Below are positions 8,161 through 17,602 of a stretch of DNA of 64,000 nt, piece after piece; within the stretch, counting starts at the first letter, position 1, and every line of letters starts with the position of its first letter. The notes beneath the pieces are model-generated. The model was given only the letters and a program-made list of their open reading frames with translations, searched no databases and was not told where the DNA came from. The DNA comes from Acidobacteriota bacterium. GTDB taxonomy: Bacteria; Actinomycetota; AC-67. The stretch is taken from positions 1 through 64,000 of the forward strand of contig JACQXY010000033.1 of NCBI GenBank assembly GCA_016208485.1. The letters are read 5' to 3'. A program made the position numbers and the translations under genes.

Positions 8161-9209
8161 TGGAGGGGCCCGGCGCGCGCGCCGCCGAGGCGCTCCGAGA
8201 CGCGCTCGCCGCCGTGCGCGGCGCGCGCTCCCTCGCCGGCCTGCGTGAGGCGGAGATCGCCGCGCTCGGGCGCAAGGCGCCGCTGTCCCTCCTCAAGCGG
8301 CAGCTTGGAAGCGCCCCACCCGCCGACCGGCCCGGGATGGGCCGGATCCTCAACGAGGCTCGCGAGGCGATCGAGGCCGCCCTGTCGGCGCGGCGGGAGG
8401 AGCTGGAGGCGACGGAGGAGTCGGCCGCCCTGGAGGCCGAGAGGGTGGACGTGACCCTTCCCGGGCGGAGCCGGTTGCCGGGGAGCCCTCATCCGATCGC
8501 GCTGATGCTCGAGCGCCTGTGCGAGGTCTTCGCCGGGCTCGGCTACCGCGTGGCCGAGGGGCCGGAGGTGGAGACCGACTGGTACAACTTCGAGTCCTTG
8601 AACATGCCGCCCGATCACCCGGCGCGGTCTATGTGGGACACGCTCTACGTGGATCCGTCGGGAGGGCGGGATGCGACCCTGCTTCGCACGCACACCTCTC
8701 CGGTTCAGATCCGCACCATGCTCGCCCAGCCTCCTCCGGTCTTCATCGTCGCGCCCGGGCGCGTGTACCGGCGGGACGCCTTCGACGCCTCTCATTCGCC
8801 GGTCTTCCATCAGCTCGAGGGCCTCGCCGTGGGCCGGGGGATCACGTTCGGCGACCTGAAGGGGACGCTCGATGCCTTCGCCAAGGCAGTGTTCGGTCCG
8901 GAGGCAGCCGTCCGCCTGCGGCCGAGCTACTTCCCGTTCACCGAACCGTCCGCCGAGGTGGACGTGATCTGCGTGACCTGCGGCGGGCGGGGATGCGCGG
9001 CGTGCGGCCGGAGCGGCTGGATCGAGATCATGGGCGCCGGCATGGTGCATCCGAACGTGCTTCGGGCCGTGGGGTACAACCCGGAGCGCGTGTCCGGGTT
9101 CGCATTCGGCATGGGCGTCGAGAGAATCGCGATGCGTGCCTGGGAGATCCCCGACATCCGAATGCTCTTCGAGAACGATCTGCGCTTTCTGGCGCGCTTT
9201 CGGGGGTGA
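8160..9209 (+). CDS. pheS: Phenylalanyl-tRNA synthetase alpha subunit
   Basis: Catalytic subunit of the alpha2-beta2 class II synthetase. An N-terminal coiled arm (residues 1-95) is followed by the aminoacylation core. Motif 2 is seen in VFIVAPGRVYRRDAFDASHSP, HTSPVQIRTM contacts the active site, and motif 3 is GFAFGMGVERIAM. A small Cys cluster (CVTCGGRGCAACG) precedes motif 3. Length is 349 aa. The ATG overlaps the kinase stop by one base, and pheT follows directly. Confidence 0.96.
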   Translation: MEGPGARAAEALRDALAAVRGARSLAGLREAEIAALGRKAPLSLLKRQLGSAPPADRPGMGRILNEAREAIEAALSARREELEATEESAALEAERVDVTLPGRSRLPGSPHPIALMLERLCEVFAGLGYRVAEGPEVETDWYNFESLNMPPDHPARSMWDTLYVDPSGGRDATLLRTHTSPVQIRTMLAQPPPVFIVAPGRVYRRDAFDASHSPVFHQLEGLAVGRGITFGDLKGTLDAFAKAVFGPEAAVRLRPSYFPFTEPSAEVDVICVTCGGRGCAACGRSGWIEIMGAGMVHPNVLRAVGYNPERVSGFAFGMGVERIAMRAWEIPDIRMLFENDLRFLARFRG

Positions 9210-9211
9210 CC

Positions 9212-11596
9212 GTGCGAATTCTGCTGTCGTGGCTGCGCGAGGTGGTGCCGGTCGAGGCCGAGCCGGAGGACCTGGCCGCGCGCCTCTCCATGGCCGGGCT
9301 CAAGGTTGAGGCCGCCCTGCGCACCGGGGTGGGGATCGAGGGGGTCGTGGTCGGCGAGGTGCTGGACGTGCGGGATCATCCGGGCGCCGACAACCTGGTC
9401 CTCGTGGGCGTCGACCACGGGGGCGGCCGCCGGGACGTCGTGTGCGGGGCGCGGAACTTCGCGCCGGGGGACCGAGTGCCGGTCGCGGTGCCGGGGGCGC
9501 GGTTGCCGGGGGGGATCGAGGTCGGCGCTCGGACCGTGCGCGGGCAGCGGAGCGACGGCATGCTCTGCTCCGCGCGCGAGCTGGAGATCTCCGAGGACCA
9601 CGCCGGCATACTCGTGCTCGGACCCGACGTTCCGGTGGGAGCCGACGTCCGCTCGGGGCTCGGCCTGGACGACGTGGTCTTCGACGTCGAGGTCACTCCC
9701 AACCGTCCGGACGCGCTCTCGGTGGTCGGGGTCGCGCGCGAGGTGGCGGCCGCGTACGGTCTCCCACTTCGAGTTCCCGAGCCGGCGCTCGAGGAGACCG
9801 GGCCTCTGGCGACTTCGATCGCGGAGGTGCGCATCGAGGATCCCCGCGGATGCCCTCGCTATCTCGCACGCGTCGTGACCGGGCTGCGGATCGGGCCGTC
9901 CCCCTGGTGGATGCGGTGGCGGCTCCTCGCCTCGGGGATGCGACCCGTCTCGAACGTGGTGGACGTCACCAACTACGTCCTCCTCGAGCGCGGGCACCCG
10001 CTGCACGCCTTCGACCTCGCGCGGCTGCGCGAGCGCAACATCGTCATTCGCCGGCCGCGCCGGGGCGAGCGGCTCCGCACTCTCGACGGCGTGGAGCGCG
10101 TCCTCGACCGGTCCGACGTGGCGATCTGCGATGCGGAGCGGCCGGTGGCGGTCGCCGGCGTGATGGGCGGCGCCGAGACGGAAGTCGGGGAGGGGACCTC
10201 GGAGGTGCTTCTCGAGTCGGCATACTTCGATCCTGCGCGCATCGGGCGAACGGCGCGCCGGCTCGGGCTGCGAACCGAAGCGAGCATCCGCTTCGAACGG
10301 GGAGCCGACCCCGAAGGCGTGCCGGCCGCCGCCGCGCGCGCGGCGGGGCTGCTTGCCCGGGTGGCGGGGGGGGCGGTTGCGCGCGGGGCGATCGATCTGT
10401 ACCCCCGTCCCGCGCGCCCGCGCCGGATCACCCTGCGAACCACGCGCACGAACGCGCTCCTCGGGATCGATGCAACCTCCGCGCAGATCGGACGATGGCT
10501 CGCCTCGGTCGGGTGCAGGGTCGTTCCCGGTCGAGGGACCCTGCGGGTAGAGCCTCCTTCTTTCCGCCCGGACCTTCGCGCGGAAGAGGACCTGCTGGAG
10601 GAGGTTGCCCGGCTGTACGGCTTCGACCGGATCCCGGCAACCCTCCCGGCCAACCGTCAGGTGGGGGCACTCACGCCGGCGCAGGCCGGACGGCGCGCCG
10701 CCCGCCGCGCGCTCCTTGGGGCCGGGCTCTTTGAGGCGCAAACGCTGTCGCTGCTGCCTCCGTGGCTCGCCGACCGCCTCGAGGCCGGGCCGGACGACGG
10801 GCTGCGCCGTGCCGTCCGGGTGGCCAACCCGCTCTCCGAGGAGGAGTCCCTCCTGAGGCCCGGGCTCGTGCCGGGGCTCCTGCTCGCGGCGCGCAGGAAC
10901 GCGGCGCGCGGCCAGGCATCTATCGCGCTGTTCGAGATCGGGACGTCGTTCTTGCCGGGCCGCCCGCCCGAGGAGCGGGAGGAGGTCGCTTGGGTGCTTG
11001 CCGGCGAGGCCCCGCGGGCGTGGCATTGCGCGGCTCGCCCTTACGATCTCTTCGATTCCAAGGGCGTGCTCGAGGCGCTCGCCTCCGCGCTCGGCGTCAC
11101 CGCCTGGTCGGTGGAGCGCACCGTGACGCCGGACTGGGCGCATCCGGGGCGGCGGGCCTCGGTCCTGGTTCGCGGCGTGCCGGTGGGCTTCGTCTTCGAG
11201 GTCCATCCTCGCGCGGCGCGGGCGCTCGACCTGCCGGCGCGGGTGGTGTGCGGATCGCTCCGGCTCGACGGGCTGCTCGGGGCGGCGTCCGAGGTGCTGG
11301 CGGCGGCGATTCCCCGGTTCCCCGCCGCTCTGCGAGACATAGCGATCGTGCTGGGCGAGGAGACACCGGCGGCCGAGGTGCAGGAGCTCTTGCGGCGCGC
11401 CGGCGGAGAGATCTTGGAGTCGGCGACGCTATTCGATGTCTGGCGCGGGGATCCGATCCCCCCGGAGTCGAAGAGCCTGGCGTTCTCGCTGAGCCTGCGC
11501 GACCCGGAGCGCACGCTCACCGACGCCGACGCCGACCGGGCGCTCGAAGGGATCCACGAGGCTGTGCGGGCGGCGGGCTGGTCCCTGCGGACATGA
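9212..11596 (+). CDS. pheT: Phenylalanyl-tRNA synthetase beta subunit
   Basis: Editing and tRNA-binding subunit of PheRS. It starts with the conserved MRILLSWLREVVP. The tRNA-binding (EMAP-like) domain spans roughly residues 40-150 (VVVGEVLDVRDHPGADNL). The B3/B4 editing domain contains RPVSNVVDVTNYVLLERGHPLHAFDL (split over 20+ residues), then a B5 domain, the catalytic-like fold, and a C-terminal anticodon-binding domain ending in VRAAGWSLRT. Length is 794 aa. I prefer GTG 9212 because GGGGGTGA ends three bases before it; GTG 9206, which overlaps the pheS stop, would add two residues. Confidence 0.95.
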   Translation: MRILLSWLREVVPVEAEPEDLAARLSMAGLKVEAALRTGVGIEGVVVGEVLDVRDHPGADNLVLVGVDHGGGRRDVVCGARNFAPGDRVPVAVPGARLPGGIEVGARTVRGQRSDGMLCSARELEISEDHAGILVLGPDVPVGADVRSGLGLDDVVFDVEVTPNRPDALSVVGVAREVAAAYGLPLRVPEPALEETGPLATSIAEVRIEDPRGCPRYLARVVTGLRIGPSPWWMRWRLLASGMRPVSNVVDVTNYVLLERGHPLHAFDLARLRERNIVIRRPRRGERLRTLDGVERVLDRSDVAICDAERPVAVAGVMGGAETEVGEGTSEVLLESAYFDPARIGRTARRLGLRTEASIRFERGADPEGVPAAAARAAGLLARVAGGAVARGAIDLYPRPARPRRITLRTTRTNALLGIDATSAQIGRWLASVGCRVVPGRGTLRVEPPSFRPDLRAEEDLLEEVARLYGFDRIPATLPANRQVGALTPAQAGRRAARRALLGAGLFEAQTLSLLPPWLADRLEAGPDDGLRRAVRVANPLSEEESLLRPGLVPGLLLAARRNAARGQASIALFEIGTSFLPGRPPEEREEVAWVLAGEAPRAWHCAARPYDLFDSKGVLEALASALGVTAWSVERTVTPDWAHPGRRASVLVRGVPVGFVFEVHPRAARALDLPARVVCGSLRLDGLLGAASEVLAAAIPRFPAALRDIAIVLGEETPAAEVQELLRRAGGEILESATLFDVWRGDPIPPESKSLAFSLSLRDPERTLTDADADRALEGIHEAVRAAGWSLRT

Positions 11597-11637
11597 TCGC
11601 CGGGGCGCGCGGTTGCCCGGGTGGGAGCCCGGTGCGG

Positions 11638-11643
11638 TAGCCT
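11638..11643 (+). promoter_or_regulatory. Candidate -10 box for the deacetylase gene
   Basis: TAGCCT lies seven bases before the ATG at 11651 and no Shine-Dalgarno sequence is present, the arrangement of a leaderless transcript. It would mark the end of the pheST unit and the start of a new one. Confidence 0.35.
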
Positions 11644-11650
11644 GACGACC

Positions 11651-13231
11651 ATGCGCTCGGGGACGCGGCTTGCGGCTTGGGGGCTCGCGGTCGTGACCGT
11701 GGCCTCGCCGGCATGGTCCTCGGAGGTGTCGGTGCGGATCTCGTCGCCCGAACGGGGATCGGCGGTCACCGGGGTCGTCCGGGTCGAGGCGGTGACCGGG
11801 GGCGATCCGGCGGAGGTCACCTTCTTCCGTTCCACCGACGGCGGTGCCTCCTGGATCTTGCTCGGCACCGACCGGGATCCGAGCGACGGCTGGACGGCTC
11901 TTTGGAACACGGGAGCCGGCGAAGGCTCCGCCCTCCTTCGGGCGGCAGCCACGGACGGATCGACCCATGCCGAACACACGATCGAGGTTTCCGTGGACAA
12001 CCCGCCGAGGGTTTCGCTCACGGTCGAGCCGCGAACCTTCTCCCCGAACGGAGACGGGCGGGCCGATCTGGCCTCCGTCGTCGCCTGGACGAGCGAGCCC
12101 GCGTTCCTCGAGCTTCGCCTGCTCGACGCGGCGGGCGGCACGATGGCCGCCTGGTCGGCGGGCCTCTCCGAGGCCGGGACGACGCGGTTCTTCTGGGACG
12201 GCCGCCGGAAGGGGCAGGTCGTTCCGGGCGGGGCCTACGGGCTCATGCTCACGGCCACCGATCCCGCGGGACACCGCGCAGAGGTGGCGGCCCCGATCGA
12301 CGTGGACGTGGAGCCCCCACGCCTCGCCTGGGGCGGGGCGATCCCCGATCCGGTTCTCGCCGGCCGCGACGTCGTGTTCCGCGTCGGCACTTGGGATCGC
12401 GCGCGCTCTCTCACGGTCCGCATCCTCGTGCGCGACCAGACCGGCGCCCCGCTCGGTGGGGTAGGCCCGCTTCGGGTGCGCAGGGGCCGGGCGCGGCTGA
12501 GGTGGCGCGCGCCGTCGCGGTCTCTCACCGCGGGCCGGCTCTGGGCGGTCCTGGTCGCGAGCGACGACGCCGGCAACGTGGCGCGCTCCCGGTTCTTCCC
12601 CTGGCGGCTGCGCGCCCCGGGGCCGGCACGGGTGCTTCGGCGGATCCCCGGCGCCGGGCGGGCCGTGGCGCTCACCTTCGACGATTGCTACGACGCGGCG
12701 GGGTGGCGCAGGGTTCTAGACGTGCTGCGCCGGCGCTTCGTGAAGGCGACGTTCTTCTGCACCGGAGAGGCGGTCCTTGCGCACCCGGCTCTCGCGCGCC
12801 GGACGCTGCGCGACGGGCATGCCATCGGGTCGCACGGCTGGGATCACGCGCTCCTCGAGGGCCGCGGTGCGGCGTTCACCCGAAGTCGCCTCGAGCGCGA
12901 CGACGCCGCCTGGTGGCGCGTCGCGCGTGCCTCGCCGGCGCCGTACTTCCGGCCGCCCTATGGGGCGTTCGACCGGGCGGTGGTCGCGGCATCCGGAGCG
13001 GCGTCCTTCCGGTGGGTGGTCATGTGGGACGTGGATCCGCGCGACTGGCGCCGGCCGCCGGCGGCGGCTCTCGTGCGTCGCGTCTCGGTCGCCCGCGGCG
13101 GGAGCATCGTCGTCATGCACGCGATTCGCGGGACGGGGACCGCCCTGCCGGCGATCCTCGACGCGCTGCGGCGGCGGAGGCTCCGTCCGGTCGCGCTGCC
13201 GGAGATGCTCCGCCTCGCGCATCTCGCGTAG
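11651..13231 (+). CDS. Secreted polysaccharide deacetylase (NodB fold) with Ig-like domains
   Basis: A 526-aa exported carbohydrate esterase 4 family protein, likely removing acetyl groups from cell-wall or other glycans. Residues 1-23 are a signal peptide (MRSGTRLAAWGLAVVTVASPAWS). Two beta-rich Ig-like modules follow; the second has an FlgD-like FSPNGDGRADL motif. The NodB domain covers about residues 335-526: motif 1 TFDDC with both Asp residues, motif 2 SHGWDH (usual SHTxxH), motif 3 RPPYGAFD, then MWDVDPRDW and VMHAI. The metal triad Asp-His-His is therefore intact. It precedes the arg operon but is separated from it by a promoter. Confidence 0.9.
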   Translation: MRSGTRLAAWGLAVVTVASPAWSSEVSVRISSPERGSAVTGVVRVEAVTGGDPAEVTFFRSTDGGASWILLGTDRDPSDGWTALWNTGAGEGSALLRAAATDGSTHAEHTIEVSVDNPPRVSLTVEPRTFSPNGDGRADLASVVAWTSEPAFLELRLLDAAGGTMAAWSAGLSEAGTTRFFWDGRRKGQVVPGGAYGLMLTATDPAGHRAEVAAPIDVDVEPPRLAWGGAIPDPVLAGRDVVFRVGTWDRARSLTVRILVRDQTGAPLGGVGPLRVRRGRARLRWRAPSRSLTAGRLWAVLVASDDAGNVARSRFFPWRLRAPGPARVLRRIPGAGRAVALTFDDCYDAAGWRRVLDVLRRRFVKATFFCTGEAVLAHPALARRTLRDGHAIGSHGWDHALLEGRGAAFTRSRLERDDAAWWRVARASPAPYFRPPYGAFDRAVVAASGAASFRWVVMWDVDPRDWRRPPAAALVRRVSVARGGSIVVMHAIRGTGTALPAILDALRRRRLRPVALPEMLRLAHLA

Positions 13232-13254
13232 GGAGAACGCCGGCCCCTCCCAGG

Positions 13255-13283
13255 TTGCATGGCTATGCAGTCTGCTGTATATT
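13255..13283 (+). promoter_or_regulatory. arg operon promoter with overlapping ARG box
   Basis: TTGCAT (13255-13260), 17 bp and TATATT (13278-13283) form a good promoter 30 bp before argC. A perfect inverted repeat TGCAT-ggct-ATGCA (13256-13269) overlaps the -35 box and spacer. Its 5-4-5 layout is that of the ArgR operator (E. coli half-sites TGAAT and ATTCA). ArgR is encoded in the same operon, so arginine-dependent repression is expected. Confidence 0.75.
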
Positions 13284-13312
13284 TGCTCATCGGCGCGATT
13301 GGCGGAGGGGCC

Positions 13313-14389
13313 GTGCAGCGGGCCATACAACGGGTTGGAGTCGTCGGGGCATCCGGGTACAGCGGGGCCGAGCTGCTCCGGCTCCTGGCCGCCCATCCCG
13401 AGATGGAGGTCGCCGCGGCGACCTCTCGCGAATTCGCCGGCCGGCGGATCGCCGATGTCTACCCAAACCTCGCCGTCTACGGGGACATGGTCTATTCGGA
13501 GCTTGAAGGGACCGGGCTGGGCGACCTCGACGTCGCATTCCTCGCTCTTCCGCACGGGGAATCGATGGCGCTCGGCGCCCGCATGGCCGAGGGGGGAGCG
13601 CGCGTCGTCGACTTCTCGGCGGACTTCCGGCTCCGCGATCCCGACGCCTACCCGGAATGGTTCGGGGCCCCGCATGCCGCTCCCGAGTGGTTGGGGAAGT
13701 GGGTGTACGGCCTCCCCGAGATCCACCGCGATGAGATCCGAGGCGCCGCACTGGTCGCGAATCCTGGCTGTTACCCGACGGCGGCCCTGCTGGCGCTGGC
13801 GCCGCTCGTCGCCGGTCGCTTGATCGATCCGGCGACGATCGTGATCTCCGCGGCTTCGGGGGTCTCGGGGGCCGGGCGGTCTCCGGGCGCGGCGCTGCAC
13901 TTCGCCCATGTCGAGGGCAACCTCAGGGCCTACGGAGTCCCGACCCACAAGCACACTCCGGAGATCGAGCAGGAACTATCGCGCCTCGCCGCGGGCGCCG
14001 CCGCGCCGGAGGGGGCCGGGGCGGGCGCCCAGGGCGTGACCGTCACGTTCGTGCCGCATCTCGTGCCGATGGCGCGCGGGCTGCTCGCCACCTGCATCGC
14101 CGATCTCTCCGGCGGCGCGCCGGCGGATCTCGCCGCGCTCGCGCGGGCCTTCTGGGACGGCGAGCCGTTCGTGCGAGTCGTCGACGGTCTGCCCGAAACG
14201 AAGTATGCGACGGCCTCAAACCTGTGCCTGCTCGGGTACGCGGTGGACCGGCGCGCGAGGAGGGCGATCGCCGTGGCGGCGATCGACAATCTCGGGAAGG
14301 GCGCCGCGGGGCAAGCTCTTCAGAACGCCAACCTGATGCTCGGACTCCCTGAGACCACCGGGCTCGGAGGCGCAGGGGTGTACCCGTGA
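13313..14389 (+). CDS. argC: N-acetyl-gamma-glutamyl-phosphate reductase
   Basis: Third step of arginine synthesis; reduces the acyl phosphate made by ArgB using NADPH. The N-terminal Rossmann motif is VGVVGASGYSGAELLRLL. The active-site Cys lies in VANPGCYPTAALLAL, and the HKHTPEIEQEL segment carries the catalytic His. GTG 13313 follows a GGAGGGG site by a short gap and lies inside the transcript predicted from 13290; upstream in-frame ATGs would lie within the promoter. Length is 358 aa. It is the first gene of argCJBD-x-y-FRGH, and its stop overlaps argJ by four bases. Confidence 0.95.
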   Translation: MQRAIQRVGVVGASGYSGAELLRLLAAHPEMEVAAATSREFAGRRIADVYPNLAVYGDMVYSELEGTGLGDLDVAFLALPHGESMALGARMAEGGARVVDFSADFRLRDPDAYPEWFGAPHAAPEWLGKWVYGLPEIHRDEIRGAALVANPGCYPTAALLALAPLVAGRLIDPATIVISAASGVSGAGRSPGAALHFAHVEGNLRAYGVPTHKHTPEIEQELSRLAAGAAAPEGAGAGAQGVTVTFVPHLVPMARGLLATCIADLSGGAPADLAALARAFWDGEPFVRVVDGLPETKYATASNLCLLGYAVDRRARRAIAVAAIDNLGKGAAGQALQNANLMLGLPETTGLGGAGVYP

Positions 14390-15564
14390 GCATCCTCCTT
14401 CCCGCCGGGTACCGGGCCGGCGCCGCCGCGTGCGGGCTCAAGCGCACCGGGGACGCGGACGTGGCTCTGATCGTGTCCGGCGGCCCGGCGAGCGCGGCCG
14501 GCGTCTTCACCACGAACCGCGTGCAGGCCGCGCCCATCGGGGTGACGAAGCGCCACCTGCGGGCCGGCAATGCCCGCGCGATCGTCGCCAATGCCGGCAA
14601 CGCAAACGCCTGCACCGGCGCGCGTGGCCGCGCCGACGCCACCGAGACGGCAGAGGTTGCCGCGCGATGCATGGGCATCCGGCGGAAGGACGTGCTGGTG
14701 GCCTCCACCGGGATCATCGGGCACTACCTCCCGATGGACCGGCTCCGCGACGGGGTCACCGCTGCCGCGGCTGCGCTCTCGTCAGACGGTCTGGAGGCGG
14801 CCGCGCGCGCGATCATGACCACCGACACGCGCCCGAAGCTCGCCGAGGCAACCGCCGGGGGCGGCGCCAGGGTGGTCGGCCTCGCAAAGGGGGCCGGCAT
14901 GATCGCGCCGGAGATGGCGACGATGCTCGGGTTCATCCTCACCGACGCCGCCTGCGACCGTGGATTCCTCTCGGCCGCGCTCACGCGCGCCGTCCGGGCG
15001 AGCTTCAACCGCGTGAGCGTCGACGGGTGCCGCTCGACGAACGACACCGTGCTGCTGCTCGCCAACGGCGCCGCCGGGGGGCCGTTGGTTGTCCCCGGTA
15101 CCCCCGAGGCCGAAGCCGTCCAGGACGGGATCGACTCGGTGTGCGTCTCCCTCGCTCGCCAGATCGTCGAGGACGGCGAGGGGGCGACGAAGGTGGTGAC
15201 CGTTCGGGTGCGCGGGGCCGCGAACGATCGGGAAGCCCGCGCCGCCGCGCGCGCCATCGTCGACTCGGTGCTGCTGCGCGCGGCGCTGAACGCCGCGGAC
15301 CCTAACTGGGGTCGAGTGATGGCCGCCGTCGGCGTTTCGGGGATTGCGCTGGATCCGAACGCGGTCGACGTCTGGCTCGGCGGCCAGAAGCTGTGCGAGC
15401 GCGGGGCGCCGGGCCCCGGGGACCTCTCGCGCGCGGCCGAGGCTCTTCGCGCGCGCGACGTGGAGATCGTGGTCGACCTGTCGCGGGGGAGCGCGGAGTG
15501 CGTGTTCCTGACCAACGACCTCTCGACGGAGTACGTGCGCCTGAACGCGGAGTACCCGACGTGA
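14386..15564 (+). CDS. argJ: Bifunctional ornithine acetyltransferase / N-acetylglutamate synthase
   Basis: Recycles the acetyl group from N-acetylornithine to glutamate and may also use acetyl-CoA. The autocleavage site is intact: KGAGMIAPEMATML with the nucleophile Thr179, so the precursor should split into alpha and beta chains. Other family blocks are FTTNRVQAAP, NAGNANACTG and ADPNWGRVMAAVG. Length is 392 aa. The GTG overlaps the argC stop, and the stop overlaps argB (TGATG). The absence of a separate ArgA nearby fits a cyclic pathway. Confidence 0.96.
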   Translation: MSILLPAGYRAGAAACGLKRTGDADVALIVSGGPASAAGVFTTNRVQAAPIGVTKRHLRAGNARAIVANAGNANACTGARGRADATETAEVAARCMGIRRKDVLVASTGIIGHYLPMDRLRDGVTAAAAALSSDGLEAAARAIMTTDTRPKLAEATAGGGARVVGLAKGAGMIAPEMATMLGFILTDAACDRGFLSAALTRAVRASFNRVSVDGCRSTNDTVLLLANGAAGGPLVVPGTPEAEAVQDGIDSVCVSLARQIVEDGEGATKVVTVRVRGAANDREARAAARAIVDSVLLRAALNAADPNWGRVMAAVGVSGIALDPNAVDVWLGGQKLCERGAPGPGDLSRAAEALRARDVEIVVDLSRGSAECVFLTNDLSTEYVRLNAEYPT

Positions 15565-16412
15565 TGGAGGCCGCCCTGGAGAAGTCTCGCATCCTCATGG
15601 AGGCGCTGCCCTACATCAAGCGTTACCACGGGCGGACCGTGGTGGTGAAGTACGGCGGGGCCGCGATGGAGGACCCCGCTCTCCGTGAGTCGTTCGCGAG
15701 CGACATCGTCCTGATGCGCTACGTCGGGATCAACCCGATCGTGGTCCACGGCGGAGGCCCGCGCATCTCGGCGATGACCGCGCGCCTCGGAGGCCGCCCG
15801 TCGTTCCACGGCGGCTACCGGATCACCACCGCCGAAGACCTCGAGATCGTTCGGATGGTGCTCGTCGGCGTGATCAACAAGGACATCGTCGGGCTCGTGA
15901 ACCGCCACGGGACGCTTGCCGCCGGCCTCTCCGGCGAGGACGGCAACCTCATCCGGGTGCGCAAGCGCGAGGCGGACGGGGCGGACCTCGGCTTCGTCGG
16001 GGAAGTCACGCAGGTGAACGCGGCGATCCTCACCGACCTCCTCTCCGACTTCATCCCGGTCGTCGCCTCGCTGGGCGTCGATGCCGGCGGCCAGACCTAC
16101 AACGTCAACGCCGACGAGGTCGCCGCGGCGATCGCCGAAGCGGTGGGGGCGGACAAGCTGGTGTTCCTCACCGACGTCGCCGGCATCATGGGCCCGGCCG
16201 GCGAGCTGCTGCGGCAGGTCTCCACAGCCGACGTCGCGGGTCTCCGGGAGTCGGGGACGATTCTCTCTGGGATGCTCCCGAAGGTCTCCAGCGCGCTCGG
16301 GGCGATCAAGGGGGGTGTCCCGCGCGTGACCATCCTCGACGGCCGCCTCGAGCACGCCGTCCTGCTCGAGATCTTCACGGACGAGGGAGTCGGGACGATG
16401 GTGACTGCATGA
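15564..16412 (+). CDS. argB: Acetylglutamate kinase
   Basis: Phosphorylates N-acetylglutamate; in cyclic pathways it is usually the arginine-inhibited step. VVVKYGGAAMED is the N-terminal lysine-glycine motif, VVHGGGPRIS the second glycine loop, and GIMGPAG/LTDVAG lie in the nucleotide-binding half. An N-terminal helix (EKSRILMEALPYIKRYHG) of the kind linked to arginine-sensitive hexameric enzymes is present. Length is 282 aa. The ATG at 15564 shares a base with the argJ stop. Confidence 0.95.
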   Translation: MEAALEKSRILMEALPYIKRYHGRTVVVKYGGAAMEDPALRESFASDIVLMRYVGINPIVVHGGGPRISAMTARLGGRPSFHGGYRITTAEDLEIVRMVLVGVINKDIVGLVNRHGTLAAGLSGEDGNLIRVRKREADGADLGFVGEVTQVNAAILTDLLSDFIPVVASLGVDAGGQTYNVNADEVAAAIAEAVGADKLVFLTDVAGIMGPAGELLRQVSTADVAGLRESGTILSGMLPKVSSALGAIKGGVPRVTILDGRLEHAVLLEIFTDEGVGTMVTA

Positions 16413-17602
16413 GATTGGAGGAGATCCGCACGGCCGAGGCCGCCTTCCACATGCCGACGTACGGCCGGCAGCCGGTCGCGCTGGTGCGCGGCGAGGGCTG
16501 CCGGCTCTGGGACACCGGCGGCCGGGAGTACCTCGACTTCGTCTCCGGGATCGCGGTGATGAGCGTCGGGCACAGCCATCCGAAGGTGGTCGGGGCGATC
16601 TCGGAGCAGGCCGCCGCGCTGACTCACGTCTCGAACCTCTACTACACGGAGCCGCAGGTACGGCTCGCGGCGCGGCTGCACGGGCTGCTCGGCTGGGGAA
16701 AGACTTTCTTCGCCAACTCCGGCGCCGAGGCGAACGAGTGCGCGATCAAGCTCGCGCGGCGCTGGGGGGGAGGAGAGCCCCGCATCGAGGTCGTGTCGGC
16801 GCTCGGCTCGTTCCACGGGCGGACCATCGCGACGCTCGCGGCGACGGGGCAGCCCGCCAAGCACGCCGCGTTCGCGCCGCTGCCGCCGGAGTTCCGGCAC
16901 GTTCCCTACGGCGACCTCCGGGCGCTCGACTCGGCCGTTGGGGAGCACACGAGCGCCGTCCTTCTGGAGGTGGTCCAGGGAGAGGGAGGCGTGGTGCCGG
17001 CCCCGCCGGAGTACCTTCGCGCCGCGCGCAGGCTGTGCGACGAGCGCGGGGCCCTGCTCATCTTCGACGAGGTCCAGACCGGTCTCGGCCGCACCGGGCG
17101 TTGGTTCGCTTTCGAGCATGCCGGGGTCACCCCCGACATCGTGACGCTCGCCAAGGCTCTCGGGGGTGGCCTCCCGATATCGGCTTGCATCGCTCGCGAC
17201 GACGTCGCCGCCGCGTTCCGGCCGGGCGACCACGCCACGACGTTCGGCGGCGGGCCGGTCGTGTGCTTCGCCGCATGCGCCGTGCTCGACGTGATCGAGT
17301 CCGAGCACCTGGTCGAGAACGCGCGGGAGATGGGGGAGCGGCTCGTGGCCGCGCTCCGTGCGCGGGCATGCCCAGGAGTAGTCGAGGTGCGCGGGCTCGG
17401 CCTCCTGATCGGGGTGGAGCTCGCCGGGGACTGGGCCGCCGCGATCGTCGAGGCGGCCCGCGAAGACGGCCTGCTCGTGAACAGCCCCACGCCGAGCGTC
17501 CTCCGCCTGGCGCCGCCGCTCGTGGTCTCGGCCGCGGAGATCGACCGGGCGGCCGGCCTGCTCGCCGATCTGATCGAGCGTCGGGGAGAGGAGGAGTCGT
17601 GA
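16409..17602 (+). CDS. argD: Acetylornithine aminotransferase
   Basis: PLP-dependent class III transaminase making N-acetylornithine from the semialdehyde. The PLP lysine is in TLAKALGGG. FFANSGAEANECAIKLAR binds the cofactor phosphate, and IFDEVQTGLGRTG carries the Asp that pairs with the pyridine nitrogen. Length is 397 aa. The start overlaps the argB stop (ATGA). Downstream, two genes unrelated to arginine synthesis separate it from argF. Confidence 0.95.
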   Translation: MRLEEIRTAEAAFHMPTYGRQPVALVRGEGCRLWDTGGREYLDFVSGIAVMSVGHSHPKVVGAISEQAAALTHVSNLYYTEPQVRLAARLHGLLGWGKTFFANSGAEANECAIKLARRWGGGEPRIEVVSALGSFHGRTIATLAATGQPAKHAAFAPLPPEFRHVPYGDLRALDSAVGEHTSAVLLEVVQGEGGVVPAPPEYLRAARRLCDERGALLIFDEVQTGLGRTGRWFAFEHAGVTPDIVTLAKALGGGLPISACIARDDVAAAFRPGDHATTFGGGPVVCFAACAVLDVIESEHLVENAREMGERLVAALRARACPGVVEVRGLGLLIGVELAGDWAAAIVEAAREDGLLVNSPTPSVLRLAPPLVVSAAEIDRAAGLLADLIERRGEEES

